From contig JAWKLZ010000002.1 of the NCBI GenBank assembly GCA_041392475.1, positions 1-64,000 of the forward strand: 64,000 bases of DNA. Direction: 5' to 3'. Below the pieces are notes generated by a model, which was not told where the DNA came from, made no database searches, and was given only the letters and a program-made list of their open reading frames with translations. The position numbers were made by a program, and so were the translations under genes. Positions 35,001-44,084 of this stretch are shown piece after piece. This DNA comes from Chitinophagales bacterium (GTDB lineage: Bacteria > Bacteroidota > Bacteroidia > Chitinophagales > UBA2359). Positions within the stretch are counted from its first letter, which is position 1. The number at the start of each line of letters is the position of its first letter.

Positions 35001-37130
35001 ATGGAAAATCGGTGGATACTATTTACGTATTTGTTCTTTTTTGCTACTCTCAACATGATGGCAGATCAGAACATTGGCACTGTAAGCAATCAGAAGATTG
35101 AGAACAGTGTGGTAAGGGATAGTATATCTACCTTATTGGAATTGTCCAGTCAATACTCTTACAGCGATCTTTCCAAAGCCATTGAATATTCAGCCTTAGC
35201 AGAAGAATTGGCAACACAAGCATCTTTACCTTTAGAACATTTTCGTATCTATCGCACACTCGCTTTTATGTACGAAAACAACAACAACTTGGACAGCGCT
35301 ATCCATTATTATCACCGTACTTTGGATATTGCGTCAAAAGAAGACAACCCTCAAAAACTGCTACTGAAATCCTATACCGACTTAGCAATTGTTTATAGAA
35401 GAATGGCGAATTATGCGCTTAGCCGTGATTATCACTTGAAAGCTATGAAAATTGCCGAGGAAACGGGTAATCAGGTTGCCTTGGAAAATGCCTATCACGG
35501 CCTTGGAACTACATATAGAGATGTGGGAGATTACGAAAGAGCCATTCAATATTATTTGGAGGCCATTCAACTCACCGAAAAAAGAGGTGACAAACCCAAT
35601 ATGGTCAATACCATGCAGTTTCTGGCGATAACTTATGCCGAAAGCTCCAATACAGAATTGGCATTGAAAACCATTGAAGAAGCTGCTGCAATGGCTTACT
35701 CACTCAAAGACACAGTATTGATAGGAATTGTTGCCTTTGATTATGGTAAAATATTAAATTTGACGGGAGATACCGAAACGGCTCTTCAAAAATTTGAAGA
35801 GTCGCTTACTTATTTTGAGTTGATGCAACATAAACCTTTGATTGCACGCTCATTACTCTACATTGCAGATGTTTATACCGAGCAAAATAATTACGAGCAA
35901 GCCAAAATTTATTTTGATAAGTGCTTGCAATACGAACCTTTTATTTCCAAAAAAGGACGTGCAGATCTTCACTCCAAATTGGGCTACTTGCATCATTCGG
36001 AAGGAACAATCAATAAAGCAATCGAAGACTATCAAAAAAGTTTGGAAATTGCAGAAGCATCTGGATTCAAAGATTTTTGTCAAAAAAGCAATTTGGGTTT
36101 GTATCAGATTTTTTCCGAAAAAGGAGAAACGGATAGAGCACTTCAATATTTGGAGGCATACACAGAATTTAGAGATACCTTGTTGAGTGAGGAAAAGGTG
36201 AAAAAAATTGCAGAATTGGAGCTAAAATACGATGCAGAAAAGACAGAAAAAGAGATTCGAGACTTGAAACTCCAACAAAGTCGCTTTTTGATTATAGGAA
36301 TTATTGCCCTGTTCTCCTGCATCTCTTTTTTCTTGATTTATATCCTTTATTCTGCTCAAAAGAACAATCGGGCCTTGCGGAAAAAGAACGTAGAGATTGA
36401 AGAAAAAAATATACAACTCAAAGAATCCAACGAAATACTACAACAGTTTACTTACGTTGCAGCACACGACCTCAAAGAACCTCTGCGAAATATCGGTAGT
36501 TTTGTGAATCTCCTTCAAAGAAAATTTGGTGGCAATTTCAATGCAGAAGCCAATGAGTACATGGATTTTGTGACCAAAGGAGTCCAACGGATGAACAAAC
36601 TATTGAGTGCTCTTTTGGAATATTCTACGATTTCGATTCAAGGCCCCAATCAAGAACTGACCAACACCAAAAAAGTGCTGAACGAAGTAGTCGACAATCT
36701 TCAATATGCGATTGACTCCAAAAAAGCGGTAGTCGAATACGATACCTACCTTCCCAATATTCGCATGAATCATTTGCACCTTACCCAAATTTTTCAAAAC
36801 CTTATCAGCAATTCGCTAAAATATTCAGATCAAAATGCTCAACCTCACATCAGAATTGCAAGTCAAATCACTGATTCTGAACTTCGATTTGAAGTAGTCG
36901 ACAATGGCAAGGGAATTGACCAAGCACATGGCAATAAAATTTTCAATCTGTTCTATCAGTCCGAGAAAGACTCACAAGCCAATGGAAGTGATTTGGGTCA
37001 AAATTCTGGCATCGGGCTTACAATCTGCAAAAACATTGTAGATAAATACAACGGTCAAATTGGCTTTCAATCCGAACTTCAAAAAGGAACGGTCTTCTAT
37101 TTTGCTTTTCCGATTTCGATGGGGGCTTAG
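35001..37130 (+). CDS. TPR-containing sensor histidine kinase
   Basis: This 709-residue protein has an N-terminal signal or membrane segment (residues 1-20), about seven tetratricopeptide repeats facing the periplasm (residues 45-400) and one membrane span (SRFLIIGIIALFSCISFFLIYIL, near 428-450). A short coiled coil follows. The HisKA domain has the phosphoryl-accepting His in VAAHDLKEPLRN (near residue 489). The HATPase domain has its N box (FQNLISNSLKYS), G1 (VDNGKGID) and G2 (GIGLTICKNIVDKY) motifs. No response regulator lies next to it. It directly follows the GG-leader peptides, which may be coincidence or may hint at peptide sensing. Confidence 0.9.
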   Translation: MENRWILFTYLFFFATLNMMADQNIGTVSNQKIENSVVRDSISTLLELSSQYSYSDLSKAIEYSALAEELATQASLPLEHFRIYRTLAFMYENNNNLDSAIHYYHRTLDIASKEDNPQKLLLKSYTDLAIVYRRMANYALSRDYHLKAMKIAEETGNQVALENAYHGLGTTYRDVGDYERAIQYYLEAIQLTEKRGDKPNMVNTMQFLAITYAESSNTELALKTIEEAAAMAYSLKDTVLIGIVAFDYGKILNLTGDTETALQKFEESLTYFELMQHKPLIARSLLYIADVYTEQNNYEQAKIYFDKCLQYEPFISKKGRADLHSKLGYLHHSEGTINKAIEDYQKSLEIAEASGFKDFCQKSNLGLYQIFSEKGETDRALQYLEAYTEFRDTLLSEEKVKKIAELELKYDAEKTEKEIRDLKLQQSRFLIIGIIALFSCISFFLIYILYSAQKNNRALRKKNVEIEEKNIQLKESNEILQQFTYVAAHDLKEPLRNIGSFVNLLQRKFGGNFNAEANEYMDFVTKGVQRMNKLLSALLEYSTISIQGPNQELTNTKKVLNEVVDNLQYAIDSKKAVVEYDTYLPNIRMNHLHLTQIFQNLISNSLKYSDQNAQPHIRIASQITDSELRFEVVDNGKGIDQAHGNKIFNLFYQSEKDSQANGSDLGQNSGIGLTICKNIVDKYNGQIGFQSELQKGTVFYFAFPISMGA

Positions 37131-37145
37131 TAGAAAAGTCCTCCT

Positions 37146-37787
37146 CTACCTCAACAACCGCTCTGGTGTATCCAATAGGTCCTGAAAATGTTGGTAATAC
37201 CTTCCCACATGTACTCCATCTACCAATCCATGATGTGCTTGAACTGCTAGTGGCATTTTGATGCATCCATTTTCTTCAAAGTATTTTCCCCATGCAATTC
37301 GAGGCACAGAATCTATTGAAGGAGTGTGCATCGGATGTTGAAAACTGGTGAAGGAAAACCACGGTATAGAGGATAAAAACAGTAAATTGTCTTGTCCAGG
37401 CTCATCTTCAAGCGTTGGATTGAGTTTTCGGAAATCCATCACCTCTGTTGTGTGCTGTATAAAAGGTTTCAATTCGGGCTGATAATTGACCGTACAAAAA
37501 GTGAAAACATCTTCCATATCGGTCATCACCGTAAACGAAGGATGTACTCGGTCATGTACCACAACTTCTTCTCCACGAATCCGATAACGAAACTCCTTGA
37601 TTGCATTGGCAGTATTTGCCACAATATAGACGATGGTTTGGGTGAAAGGAAGTTGGGACTTTTTGATGAAGGCTCGAAAGTGGGTGATGTCGACATTCGC
37701 ACAAAAATTGACATGTGGATTCGCCATGTTTTTGAAAAACTCGAAGTGTTTTCGGCGAGACCATTGTTCTAAATTGAGAAAGTGCAT
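37146..37787 (-). CDS. Chloramphenicol acetyltransferase-like protein
   Basis: This 213-residue enzyme has the class A CAT fold pattern. It starts with W.R..HF.FF, has the PHVNFCANVDIT strand, and ends with the catalytic histidine in AVQAHHGLVDGVHVG (near residue 189). CATs are trimers that acetylate chloramphenicol. Many environmental homologues are annotated this way without proven resistance, and the true acceptor may differ. It is convergent with the TPR kinase, with only 15 bases between the stops. Confidence 0.85.
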   Translation of the reverse strand: MHFLNLEQWSRRKHFEFFKNMANPHVNFCANVDITHFRAFIKKSQLPFTQTIVYIVANTANAIKEFRYRIRGEEVVVHDRVHPSFTVMTDMEDVFTFCTVNYQPELKPFIQHTTEVMDFRKLNPTLEDEPGQDNLLFLSSIPWFSFTSFQHPMHTPSIDSVPRIAWGKYFEENGCIKMPLAVQAHHGLVDGVHVGRYYQHFQDLLDTPERLLR

Positions 37788-37834
37788 AGCTTATTTTTTT
37801 GGAGTTCTTTGTCAATTTTTGTGGAAACAGTAAG

Positions 37835-37904
37835 GACTTCGGAAGTTTTATTTCCCAAAAGGTGAATCATCCTATAATTTTTCAACATCTAAACTTCCGA
37901 AGTC
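37835..37904. repeat. Inverted-repeat element (gacttcggaagttt arms)
   Basis: Perfect 14-bp arms (37835-37848 and 37891-37904) lie 42 bases apart, between two same-strand genes. The arms carry the core GACTTCGGAAGT, shared in degraded form with the element at 2411-2491. Confidence 0.6.
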
Positions 37905-37926
37905 TATTTTCACAAAAAAAAACAAC

Positions 37927-39351
37927 TCAATATACCATCATTTTACCCCGATAAACATTCTCTCCACGTACTTCAATCAAATATATGCCGCTTGTCAAAT
38001 CACTGCTATTGAAGGTAATCTGACTGCTGTGAATATTTTCTTCAAAATAAACCATTTTGCCGCTGATGTCAGTCACTACCATTTCATAAGCTGTTTGTTG
38101 TGGATTATCAAAGTGAATTTGAGCCACACTGAAGCTTGGATTGGGAATGATTTGAAGAGAAAGGTAAGTATTGGAAGGACTGAAAATACCTGTTTCGACA
38201 CAGCCTGTTTTCCTTTCATCAAAGAAGGCTTTTGAACCGAACAGTGCAAAGGTGGCACAAACACTATGGGTAAACATTGCTCCTGCACTGACTGCTTCAA
38301 CATTGGTGGCACCATTGGCTTGCATGGTTTCTAAAGCGGTGATGCTGTTGGAAAAAGGTACTTGCTCATCGGCTTCGCAGTAGTACATACGAATTGGAGC
38401 AGTTGGCAACCAATCATATACGTCATTGTCTCTAAATGCTACTCGATAGGGATGATTTTCGTTTGTTCTCACGGCTTCCAAATACGCATCTTGAAAGATT
38501 TCATTGGGAACATTGGGCATTGCAGCATGGACTTCACTCATAAAATGCGTGCCATCAAAAAGAGGTGGCAAAGTGGTATCGTAAGGAGCTTTTAAGGCAT
38601 CGGATACATTTTCGTAGAGATTGCCATACGCTTCTTGGTAGGCAAACAGCAAATAAGGAACATAACCACCTGTGCTATAAGGCTTGTCTTCTCCAATATC
38701 GCTGAAACTGGTGGTAGAGAGGTCATAAGGGCCTGAACCTGGTGAAGAAGCGGTTACTGTGAACTCATTGGTAAATTGCTCTTGCATGGTTTTGTGGGTA
38801 GCCATTGCTGCGTGCCCGCCTTGTGAATAACCTGTCAAAAACAATTGGTCGTTGAGCGGAACATTGTTGGTCGCTGCATATTCTCGCACTGCCCGCACCA
38901 TGTCAATAGTGGCACTTGCCTCACTTGCTGCATGAACATAGGGATGCAATCCCGGAGAATCACCCATTCCCAGATAATCAGGTAAAATAGCTACATATCC
39001 ATCTGCTGCTGCAAAATAGCCCACCAATATTTCGCCACTCAATCGAGAAGGCACATTGTTTTTCTCCAGTACGGTTCCATGGTTGTAAACCATCACTGGA
39101 AAACACAGGTTCTCATCATCGGTTTGTGGCAAGACCATTGCGCCTGATGCAATCGTGGATTCACCATGCACATCTACGGTGTTGTAAATGAGTTTGTAAA
39201 CCTCTACGCCATAGGTTGCTCCAAAAACACCTTCTCCTGCGAGTTCAGTGTTTGTAAAGCTGGCAATCAGTTCGGTTGAGACAACTTTTTGTCCAAATAC
39301 TGTGGGCATGGAAAGGCAAATAGCCAAGAATAGGTAAAGTATTCGTTTCAT
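37927..39351 (-). CDS. Secreted alpha/beta hydrolase (lipase/esterase-like) with T9SS type A domain
   Basis: This 474-residue protein has a signal peptide (MKRILYLFLAICLSMPTVFG). The hydrolase core shows the oxyanion-side MVYNHG (87-92), DYLGMGDS, and the nucleophile elbow GYSQGGHA (Ser176). The catalytic aspartate is likely in EADEQVPF and the histidine in FTHSVCA. This arrangement resembles secretory lipases and related cephalosporin-esterase-like enzymes. The last 75 residues (IIPNPSFSVAQIHF ... SGIYLIEVRGENVYRGKMMVY) form a type IX secretion sorting domain, so the enzyme is exported or surface-bound. Confidence 0.88.
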   Translation of the reverse strand: MKRILYLFLAICLSMPTVFGQKVVSTELIASFTNTELAGEGVFGATYGVEVYKLIYNTVDVHGESTIASGAMVLPQTDDENLCFPVMVYNHGTVLEKNNVPSRLSGEILVGYFAAADGYVAILPDYLGMGDSPGLHPYVHAASEASATIDMVRAVREYAATNNVPLNDQLFLTGYSQGGHAAMATHKTMQEQFTNEFTVTASSPGSGPYDLSTTSFSDIGEDKPYSTGGYVPYLLFAYQEAYGNLYENVSDALKAPYDTTLPPLFDGTHFMSEVHAAMPNVPNEIFQDAYLEAVRTNENHPYRVAFRDNDVYDWLPTAPIRMYYCEADEQVPFSNSITALETMQANGATNVEAVSAGAMFTHSVCATFALFGSKAFFDERKTGCVETGIFSPSNTYLSLQIIPNPSFSVAQIHFDNPQQTAYEMVVTDISGKMVYFEENIHSSQITFNSSDLTSGIYLIEVRGENVYRGKMMVY

Positions 39352-39565
39352 AAAATGGGATTGAATTGTTTGTTAAATTAAATGCAAATATGGTGGTTTT
39401 TGCCGATTGTTTTTGTATTGTAGAGAACAGAGAAACGTTTAAATACAAGGAATAGTTGAAAGTCAAATTGGTTTTAGGATTGATATTCTTTTTTGTATCT
39501 TCATTGAAATTTTGGGTCAAATAATTCATCATAATTATTGAAGAAACCAGCAAATCATATTCTCT

Positions 39566-40213
39566 ATGAATTACAGCATTTCCCCTGCAAACGTAGCCGC
39601 TTTTATAGCCATCCTTTTTTCGATATACAATTACAGACCAAACGTTCAAGGCGATGGATATGTCAATTTTGGCATTTTTGTTTTGATCATTGTTAGTGTT
39701 GGAGTGCTGATAGCGGATTTTTTACTTCAAAAATTCACCCACAATTATCCGATGTTGGTGAAAGTTGAAGGGGTTATTTTGCTACTGTTGGTGCTGATAC
39801 CCACACTCTCACATCGAGTGAAAACTTTTGTACTACCAGAAAACTTTACTGCTGAGTATGTAACAACGATTTATGAAGTAGAAAATGCTCCTCCATTTTG
39901 TTCAAAATGGACACGCTCTTACAAAATTGAAGTGCCTGCAAATGGCATTTTGGTTACATCTATTTCTTTGGAAAATGATATCGCCAATACCAACATACAA
40001 TCGCACACAGGAACGGACTTGAACACCAATGAATCTATGGTTAGATGGTTGCCGTTTGATGGGAACACCTTAGAATGTGACGGAAAAATCTATCGCTATC
40101 AAAGCTGGAAAATAGCTGACCCAGAAAAGGTATATCATCGCTCTGAGGGAGAAATAAAGGCATTGAAACAACATTTGACTGAGCATTGTGAGGTAATATT
40201 AAATAAAGGGTGA
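39566..40213 (+). CDS. Membrane protein of unknown function
   Basis: This 215-residue protein is not recognised. There are three hydrophobic segments in the first 90 residues (around 8-20, 36-54 and 64-82), followed by a soluble domain of about 125 residues with three cysteines. It begins ENFTAEYVTTIYEVENAPPFCSKW. The layout suits a small anchored periplasmic domain. It is unlinked to obvious partners. Confidence 0.7.
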   Translation: MNYSISPANVAAFIAILFSIYNYRPNVQGDGYVNFGIFVLIIVSVGVLIADFLLQKFTHNYPMLVKVEGVILLLLVLIPTLSHRVKTFVLPENFTAEYVTTIYEVENAPPFCSKWTRSYKIEVPANGILVTSISLENDIANTNIQSHTGTDLNTNESMVRWLPFDGNTLECDGKIYRYQSWKIADPEKVYHRSEGEIKALKQHLTEHCEVILNKG

Positions 40214-40325
40214 AATGGAGGAAACGGGATTAGAGTATTTGTAGTTCAGTGGAAACGCTCTTGTAAAATTCAATCAAAATGGTTAAATTCGTAATTATTT
40301 TGTAATTACATTAATGGTGTTAAAA

Positions 40326-40571
40326 ATGCAAATTTCAGTAGTAAAAATTGGCAATTCCAGGGGAATTCGCTTGGCAAAAAATATTTTGGAAAAATACGAT
40401 ATTCAAGATAAAGTAGAAGTCGTATTCAAAGAAGGTTTTTTCATTGTCAAGCCTGTGAAGAAAGTGCGAGAAGGTTGGGAGGCTTCTTTCAAGCAGATGG
40501 CAGAAAATGGAGACGATGAGTTGTTGATAGACGATGTGTTTGAAGATGAAAACTTTGAAGCATGGGATTAA
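40326..40571 (+). CDS. mazE: MazE/AbrB-type antitoxin
   Basis: This 81-residue protein starts at the ATG before QISVVKIGNSRGIRLAK, which is the usual beginning of the SpoVT/AbrB DNA-binding fold in MazE; another ATG lies four codons upstream. The C-terminal tail is acidic (NGDDELLIDDVFEDENFEAWD), as expected for the disordered toxin-neutralising segment. Its last 10 bases overlap the start of mazF. Confidence 0.88.
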   Translation: MQISVVKIGNSRGIRLAKNILEKYDIQDKVEVVFKEGFFIVKPVKKVREGWEASFKQMAENGDDELLIDDVFEDENFEAWD

Positions 40572-40891
40572 TATTGAACCAATACGATGTAGTAATCGTG
40601 AATTTAGACCCAACTATGGGAAGTGAACTTCGCAAAACAAGACCTTGTGTTATTTTGTCGCCTGATGAAATGAATAAATACCTAAAAACCATCATTATAG
40701 CTCCTATCACTTCTAAATCTAAGTCTTATCCTACAAGGATTCTAATTGAACTAAGAGGGAAAGAAAATTGGGTGGTCATAGACCAAATTAGAACGATTGA
40801 CAAAAGAAGGATTCACAAAAAAATGGGGCGGCTGAAACCTATTGATATTCAGAATATAAAAGCTGTTATACAAGAAACTTTAGTAGATTGA
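40562..40891 (+). CDS. mazF: MazF/PemK-type mRNA interferase toxin
   Basis: This 109-residue protein has the PemK/MazF beta-barrel signatures: the start QYDVVIVNLDPTMGSELRKTRPCVILSPDEMN, the APITSKSKSYPTRI strand, and VVIDQIRTIDKRRI with the conserved D-Q-R-T-D stretch. Toxins of this group cut mRNA at short motifs. It overlaps the antitoxin gene, so the two are translationally coupled. Confidence 0.92.
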   Translation: MGLILNQYDVVIVNLDPTMGSELRKTRPCVILSPDEMNKYLKTIIIAPITSKSKSYPTRILIELRGKENWVVIDQIRTIDKRRIHKKMGRLKPIDIQNIKAVIQETLVD

Positions 40892-40901
40892 TAATTTTAC
40901 C

Positions 40902-41366
40902 ATGAAATACCGCATCACCTCCAGAGGCATCCTGCAACACAACAACCAAATCCTATTTGTCTGCTACGACATGGGTGGGAAACAATTATATGCACTGCCA
41001 GGTGGTCAGCAAATCATGGGCGAAACTTTAGCGGAATGTGTGAAAAGGGAATTTCAGGAGGAAACGGGATTGGAGGTCGAAGTGGGAAATTTGGTTTTGG
41101 TCAATGAGTTTATACAGGAAAGCAGTGATTTTGTGGAGGATTGGAAAGAAGGGATTCACCAAGTCGAGCATATTTTTGAAGTAACTTTGGTTTCGGAGGA
41201 AGCTATTGAAGGAGCGGGAACAAATTTTGACCCCGGAATGATTGGCATACAATGGATGGATAGGGAAACATTGCCATCCGTTCAATTTTACCCAGAACGA
41301 GAGGTGGCTTGGTTTTTTGGGGAGAAAAATGGGAGTGAAGCATTTTATCGCTCAAAACGTTATTGA
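40902..41366 (+). CDS. Nudix hydrolase
   Basis: This 154-residue protein contains a complete Nudix box, GX5EX7REXXEEXG (GQQIMGE then TLAECVKREFQEETGL), around residues 35-57. These enzymes hydrolyse nucleoside diphosphate-linked compounds; the substrate is unknown. The gene follows mazF by 10 bases, so it may be transcribed with the toxin pair, although the functional link is unclear. Confidence 0.9.
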   Translation: MKYRITSRGILQHNNQILFVCYDMGGKQLYALPGGQQIMGETLAECVKREFQEETGLEVEVGNLVLVNEFIQESSDFVEDWKEGIHQVEHIFEVTLVSEEAIEGAGTNFDPGMIGIQWMDRETLPSVQFYPEREVAWFFGEKNGSEAFYRSKRY

Positions 41367-41398
41367 AGAAATAATCATTGATAATTAACTTAAAAGCT

Positions 41399-41758
41399 AT
41401 GCAAAAAGTAAACATCGACAGCAAACTTGCTTTATTTTCTGATCATTGGAATCCTCGAATTGTGGGGGAATTGAATGGGCAACATGTCAAATTGGCGAAA
41501 CTCAAAGGAGAGTTTGTTTGGCACAAACACGATGAGGAAGACGAGCTATTTTATATATTGAAAGGTGAACTGCAAATGGAATTTCGAGATAGAACGGTGG
41601 TATTGAAGAAAGGGGAATTTTTGATTGTGCCGAGAGGTGTTGAGCATCGACCTGTGGCAGAAGAAGAGGTTTCTCTTATGTTGTTTGAACCTGTGGGAAC
41701 GGTCAATACAGGGAATGAAAAGAGTGAATTGACAAGAGAGGAATTGGAGCAGATATGA
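41399..41758 (+). CDS. Cupin-domain protein
   Basis: This 119-residue single-domain cupin has metal-binding motif 1 (VWHKHDEEDELFYILKGELQMEF, with two histidines and a glutamate) and motif 2 (FLIVPRGVEHRP). The start is the ATG at 41399; the frame also allows a TTG seven codons upstream. Its stop overlaps the next start (ATGA). Function could be an isomerase, dioxygenase or binding protein. Confidence 0.85.
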   Translation: MQKVNIDSKLALFSDHWNPRIVGELNGQHVKLAKLKGEFVWHKHDEEDELFYILKGELQMEFRDRTVVLKKGEFLIVPRGVEHRPVAEEEVSLMLFEPVGTVNTGNEKSELTREELEQI

Positions 41759-42093
41759 ACTACCACAACAAAAAATTTCGAGCCATTCAGAATACTGCAA
41801 ATGGTGAAACTTCGCAAGACACAATTTTCTTGTATCAACAACAGGGAGCTATTTTGACAGCTGAATACTCTGGAGGCAACATTTTGAAAGGGCATTTGAT
41901 GGGTTTGGTAGATGAATATGGAAACATCGAAATGAGCTACCACCAGATAAATCAGGCGGGTGAGTTGATGACGGGTGTTTGCCATTCTACACCCGAAATA
42001 TTGCAAAATGGGAAGATTCGACTGCATGAAAAGTGGACTTGGACTTCGGGAGATGGCTCGAAAGGGGAATCTATAGTGGAAGAAGTGGAATAA
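41755..42093 (+). CDS. Conserved small protein often named N-acetylglutamate synthase-like
   Basis: This 112-residue protein matches a widespread Bacteroidota/Firmicutes family with the pattern NYH.KKFR...NT.NGE ... GGNILKGHLMGLVDEYGNIEMSYHQIN..GELMTGVCHSTPEIL..GKIRLHEKWTWTSGD.SKGESI.EE. Databases often carry the name N-acetylglutamate synthase, but it lacks a GNAT domain and no activity is evident. It overlaps the cupin stop by four bases, so it is translationally coupled to it. Confidence 0.75.
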   Translation: MNYHNKKFRAIQNTANGETSQDTIFLYQQQGAILTAEYSGGNILKGHLMGLVDEYGNIEMSYHQINQAGELMTGVCHSTPEILQNGKIRLHEKWTWTSGDGSKGESIVEEVE

Positions 42094-42131
42094 AATTAGA
42101 ATATGGGTATTTAAAATAAATATGAAAAGCC

Positions 42132-42773
42132 ATGCGTAAATACTTATCTGAATTTTTCGGGACTTATGGATTGATTTTCTTTGGAACGGGCGCTATTGTG
42201 GTGAACGATTTGACAAATGGAAGCATCACACATACTGGAATTGTCATCACATTTGGGTTGATTGTGATGGTGATGATTTATGCTTTTGGTGAAATATCGG
42301 GAGCGCATATCAACCCTGCTGTGACCATTGCTTTTTGGTTCTCAGGACGTTTTGCAGGTAAAGAAGTAGCTCCCTACATTTTGGCTCAATTGGTGGGCGC
42401 ATTGTTGGCAAGTGCGACCTTGTTGCTGCTTTTCCCGACTCATGCCACTCTTGGAGCGACCCTTCCCTCTGGCACAGCTTGGCAGTCTTTTGTATTGGAA
42501 GTCATTCTGACCTTCTTTCTGATGTTGGTGATTATGAATGTTTCGACAGGTTCAAAAGAAGTGGGAACAATGGCAGGTATCGCTATTGGAGGAATGGTGC
42601 TGCTTGAAGCCATGTTTGCGGGCCCCATTTCTGGCGCATCTATGAATCCTGCCCGCTCGATTGCACCTGCCCTTTTATCAGGACACTTAGAACATTGTTG
42701 GATTTATCTTACTGCTCCCATCATAGGTGCAGTAGGGGCTATAGGAGGTTGGAAAATAGTGAAAAGGGAATGA
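42132..42773 (+). CDS. Aquaporin (MIP family channel)
   Basis: This 213-residue six-span channel carries the two half-helix motifs HINPAVT (NPA at 61-63) and MNPARS (NPA at 172-174, with the filter arginine at 175). It passes water or small neutral solutes across the inner membrane. The length and second motif fit the AqpZ-like branch, but specificity is not certain. Its stop codon overlaps the MFS start (ATGA). Confidence 0.9.
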   Translation: MRKYLSEFFGTYGLIFFGTGAIVVNDLTNGSITHTGIVITFGLIVMVMIYAFGEISGAHINPAVTIAFWFSGRFAGKEVAPYILAQLVGALLASATLLLLFPTHATLGATLPSGTAWQSFVLEVILTFFLMLVIMNVSTGSKEVGTMAGIAIGGMVLLEAMFAGPISGASMNPARSIAPALLSGHLEHCWIYLTAPIIGAVGAIGGWKIVKRE

Positions 42774-44020
42774 GTAACATTCATGTATTTGAAAAAAACG
42801 GTCAATACTTCAAATTTTGCGCCTATGGTTTTCTGAAAAACCTGCGATTTTTTGATGCCTTCTTGCTGTTATTTTTTTTAGAAAATGGCATTTCTTACAC
42901 CCAAATAGGGGTTATTTATGCCACTCGTGAGATAGTCATCAATTTTTCGGAGATTCCCACGGGTATTCTTGCCGATACATTCGGTCGCAAAAGCTCATTG
43001 ATAGCTGCTTTCCTCGCCTACATTCTTTCTTTTCTGATTTTTTATTTTTCCAGCGATTTCTATTTATTCCTCGTTGCCATAGTACTGTATGGCATAGGGG
43101 ATGCTTTTCGTTCAGGAACGCACAAAGGCATGATTATGGACTATTTGAAGCTAAATGGTTGGCAAAATCAAAAGGTAAATTATTATGGCCATACCCGTTC
43201 TTGGTCACAGACAGGTTCTGCCATATCTTCACTTTTTGCAGGAATATTGGTACTTTATACAGGCACTTATCGCAGCATTTTTTTGTACTCAGTACTCCCT
43301 TATCTACTCAATTTTATCAACATATATTCCTATCCCAATGAATTGAATTTCTCTTCTTCCAAAAAAGAAAGAGAGGAGAATAAAGTCAAGGGAATCGGAA
43401 TCTGGCTCACCTTCCAATCTTTTGTGGAAGTTATTAGAAAACCCAACGTATTTCAAATTATCAACTCCGCCGCCCTTCACACTTCTTTCCTAAAAGCGGT
43501 GAAAGACTACATTCAGCCATTGATGGTTCACGTTGCGTTATTGATTCCTTTTATGATGAACATGGAAGAAAAAAGAAAAAGCGGATTGATCATTGGAGTT
43601 ATTTATTTTTTTATCTATTTGCTGTCATCTTTTGCTTCCAAAAATGCTGCAAAAACTGCAAATCTAAAATGGTCCAACCTTCCAAGACTAACTTTACAAG
43701 CGGGATTCATTGCAGGAATTATGTGTGGTTTTCTTTACACCTACGAATGTTGGATACTTTCTCTATTGACTTTTGTTTCTATTTATGTAATAGAAAATCT
43801 TCGAAAACCCTTGCTGACAGGCGACATTGCAGACAATGTACCACACGACATCCTCACCTCAGTCCTTTCAGCCCAGTCGTTTTGGGGAACGATATTGGCC
43901 TCCATTATTGCCCTTTCATTAGGCATTTTAGTAGATAACTTTGGAATCGGCATTGCTTTATCAGTCGTTTCCAGCTTTCTTTTATTCGGTTATTTTCTTT
44001 TTGAAAAAACAACAAATTAA
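42770..44020 (+). CDS. MFS transporter
   Basis: This 416-residue polytopic protein starts at the ATG that overlaps the aquaporin stop; a longer frame upstream lies inside the aquaporin gene and is not used. About 12 hydrophobic segments are seen. The first cytoplasmic loop carries GILADTFGRKSSL, the MFS signature between helices 2 and 3. The central loop is basic (SSSKKEREENKVKG). Substrate unknown. Translational coupling to the aquaporin suggests a shared unit. Confidence 0.85.
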   Translation: MSNIHVFEKNGQYFKFCAYGFLKNLRFFDAFLLLFFLENGISYTQIGVIYATREIVINFSEIPTGILADTFGRKSSLIAAFLAYILSFLIFYFSSDFYLFLVAIVLYGIGDAFRSGTHKGMIMDYLKLNGWQNQKVNYYGHTRSWSQTGSAISSLFAGILVLYTGTYRSIFLYSVLPYLLNFINIYSYPNELNFSSSKKEREENKVKGIGIWLTFQSFVEVIRKPNVFQIINSAALHTSFLKAVKDYIQPLMVHVALLIPFMMNMEEKRKSGLIIGVIYFFIYLLSSFASKNAAKTANLKWSNLPRLTLQAGFIAGIMCGFLYTYECWILSLLTFVSIYVIENLRKPLLTGDIADNVPHDILTSVLSAQSFWGTILASIIALSLGILVDNFGIGIALSVVSSFLLFGYFLFEKTTN

Positions 44021-44084
44021 TAGTACATTCACAGAAAGAATAACATTTAGCAAATATTTCCTTCAACTGTTGATAGTCATTTAC

